Below are positions 7,609 to 8,363 of a stretch of DNA of 8,363 bases, in pieces. The notes below the pieces were generated by a model, which was not told the origin of the DNA, searched no databases, and saw nothing but the letters and a program-made list of their open reading frames with translations. How positions within the stretch are numbered: position 1 is the stretch's first letter; every line of letters begins with the position of its first letter. Position numbers and translations under genes: made by a program. Origin of the DNA: Desulfobacteraceae bacterium (GTDB taxonomy: Bacteria > Desulfobacterota > Desulfobacteria > Desulfobacterales > UBA11574). Location: contig JAOUGB010000078.1 of assembly GCA_029857875.1 (NCBI GenBank), positions 1 to 8,363 of the forward strand. The letters run 5' to 3'.

Positions 7609-7850
7609 CATTGATAAATAAATGTATGGAGAAAAAAGGATGGCAACGATAAATAGAGAGCTTTGAAAAATGCAAATTTTTGTTCGAATTCAAGTCAAAG
7701 ATTCCGGGCTTTGAGTCCCGTTGTTAACGGTATGTAACACCTGGCGCAGAAGTCGGACAAAAATGAGCGTTTTGCAAGGGTTTCAAATAATGATGACGGA
7801 CATCTTGTATTTATGACGTTACCGCCATCCATAAGTGACATTTATCAATG
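7609..7850. repeat. Outer imperfect palindrome enclosing the MITE-like element and ending on the asmA-like start codon
   Basis: CATTGATAAAT (7609-7619) is the exact reverse complement of ATTTATCAATG (7840-7850). Moving inward in the same order, GGATGGC (7638-7644) matches GCCATCC (7824-7830), and ATAAATA (7649-7655) matches TATTTAT (7808-7814). Short gaps separate the blocks. If the 129-bp element and one AAATA copy are removed, the remaining bases make a palindrome of about 108 bp. A further local dyad, TTTATCA (7594-7600) with TGATAAA (7612-7618), overlaps the left end. Confidence 0.5.
7656..7784. mobile_element. MITE-like element, 129 bp, with 36-bp imperfect terminal inverted repeats and flanking AAATA
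   Basis: The left arm (7656-7691) and the reverse complement of the right arm (7749-7784) align without gaps at 27 of 36 positions, including an unbroken ATTTTTGT block and shared CGA.TTC inner ends. AAATA occurs directly outside both ends (7651-7655 and 7785-7789), as expected of a 5-bp target duplication. The centre has two overlapping small hairpins, CGGG/CCCG (7705-7708 with 7717-7720) and CCGTT/AACGG (7718-7722 with 7726-7730), and no coding capacity. This fits a non-autonomous element mobilised by a transposase elsewhere. The family is not identified. It could also be a REP-like or regulatory hairpin, with AAATA a coincidence of A/T-rich DNA. Confidence 0.6.
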
Positions 7851-8363
7851 ACCCGATTCAAAAAAATATCTCTCTGGATAACCGCCTGTTTTATCTTCTG
7901 TGCTGCGCTTATTTTCATCTTGATTTTATCTTCAGATAAACTCATCAATCAAAAACAGATTTCAGATAAAATCCAGGCCGGTGTTTCTGAAGCGATCAAC
8001 GGCCAAGTAGCCTTTCAACGCATTCATTTTTCTTTTTTTCCGCGACCTCAAGTTGTCGTTCAACAGTGCCGTTTCTCAATTCCCGAAACAATCAAGGGAA
8101 CTATCGCATCCCTGTCCATCTATCCGAAATTATTACCTCTTATCATGGGAAAGTTTCAAAATTCCAAAATTACGTTAAACACGCCTGACATTGAAATTTA
8201 TCTCAACCAAAAGCCGGAATTAGAAGATAACAATCTTAATTCATTCTCTTTGGGAACCGTTGAAAAAAAAGTGGGAACCATTTTGAGCGTTGTATTATCA
8301 AAAACACCAGGACTGCTCGTCCGGTTGAAGAACGCTCGATTGAATATTCTCACAGAAAAAAAG
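7848..8363 (+). CDS. AsmA-family protein, N-terminal 172 residues (cut by window edge)
   Basis: N-terminus of an AsmA-superfamily protein: inner-membrane anchored, periplasmic, thought by family knowledge to form a lipid-transfer groove between the membranes. The ATG at 7848 is the first possible start, since an in-frame TGA stands at 7836-7838. No good Shine-Dalgarno sequence precedes it. Residues 7-27 are one membrane segment after a short basic start (MTRFKK). The hallmark follows: NGQVAFQRIHFSFFPRP at 51-67, in which a beta-strand leads to the F-F-P-R-P signature common in AsmA N-termini. After it come alternating strands (VVVQQCRFSI; a PKLLPLIMGKF helix at 93-103; then a KITLNTPDIEIYL strand). 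The frame is open to the last base, so the protein continues. Its length and exact subfamily cannot be seen. The start codon is part of the right arm of the outer palindrome, so that hairpin could limit its translation. Confidence 0.85.
   Translation, partial: MTRFKKISLWITACFIFCAALIFILILSSDKLINQKQISDKIQAGVSEAINGQVAFQRIHFSFFPRPQVVVQQCRFSIPETIKGTIASLSIYPKLLPLIMGKFQNSKITLNTPDIEIYLNQKPELEDNNLNSFSLGTVEKKVGTILSVVLSKTPGLLVRLKNARLNILTEKK

Noticed and set aside
7225..7611. 128-codon open frame on the minus strand across the lipoprotein gene
   Set aside because: It lies antisense to a gene with a good ribosome site and signal peptide. It has no recognisable domain and its composition follows the opposite strand's codon pattern.
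7626..7712. Tiny plus-strand frames of 8-14 codons (ATG at 7626, 7640 and 7670)
   Set aside because: Too short to support, and they overlap the repeat arms; the AGG before 7640 fits A/G-rich chance sequence.
1..8363. tRNA, rRNA, CRISPR array, transposase, toxin-antitoxin or defence genes
   Set aside because: I looked on both strands and found no cloverleaf, evenly spaced direct repeats or matching protein motifs.

Overview
The window holds four protein genes: two in a leftward pair and two rightward. It looks chromosomal, from a diderm (outer-membrane) bacterium. A Desulfobacterota-type organism is my best guess, based on remembered resemblance of the lipoprotein and the TamB/Omp85 pair to proteins of that group. 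No marker gene here proves it, and no search was run. Base composition looks moderately A+T-rich by eye.

Positions 1-6579 (minus strand) are a two-gene envelope-assembly operon read right to left. First comes tamB (1303 residues, inner-membrane anchored, DUF490 C-terminus). After a 15-base gap comes a large Omp85-family outer-membrane protein (BamA/TamA type) with a signal peptide, seven recognisable POTRA repeats and most of a beta-barrel with the VRGF motif. The left window edge cuts off its last barrel strands. The expected role is a periplasm-spanning TamB bridge working with an outer-membrane barrel to insert proteins, or move lipid, into the outer membrane.

Positions 6580-6979 are a divergent intergenic region of about 400 bases. 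It carries a candidate tamB promoter, an A/T-rich imperfect palindrome, and a candidate promoter plus a structured leader for the rightward lipoprotein gene (6980-7522). That gene encodes a 180-residue secreted lipoprotein of unknown function.

Positions 7523-7847 have no credible gene but a striking nested structure. A 129-bp MITE-like element (7656-7784) has 36-bp imperfect terminal inverted repeats (27 of 36 matching) and is flanked by AAATA on both sides. It sits inside an outer imperfect palindrome that runs from 7609 to 7850. That palindrome ends exactly on the start codon of the next gene.

Positions 7848-8363 (plus strand) are the first 172 codons of an AsmA-family protein, cut by the right edge. 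The locus therefore holds two members of the AsmA/TamB lipid-bridge superfamily, an Omp85 barrel and a lipoprotein, all envelope functions. I see no tRNA, rRNA, CRISPR array, transposase or defence system. The most unusual items are the seven-POTRA barrel, the in-frame single amber codon between tamB and the Omp85 gene, and the nested palindrome/MITE.
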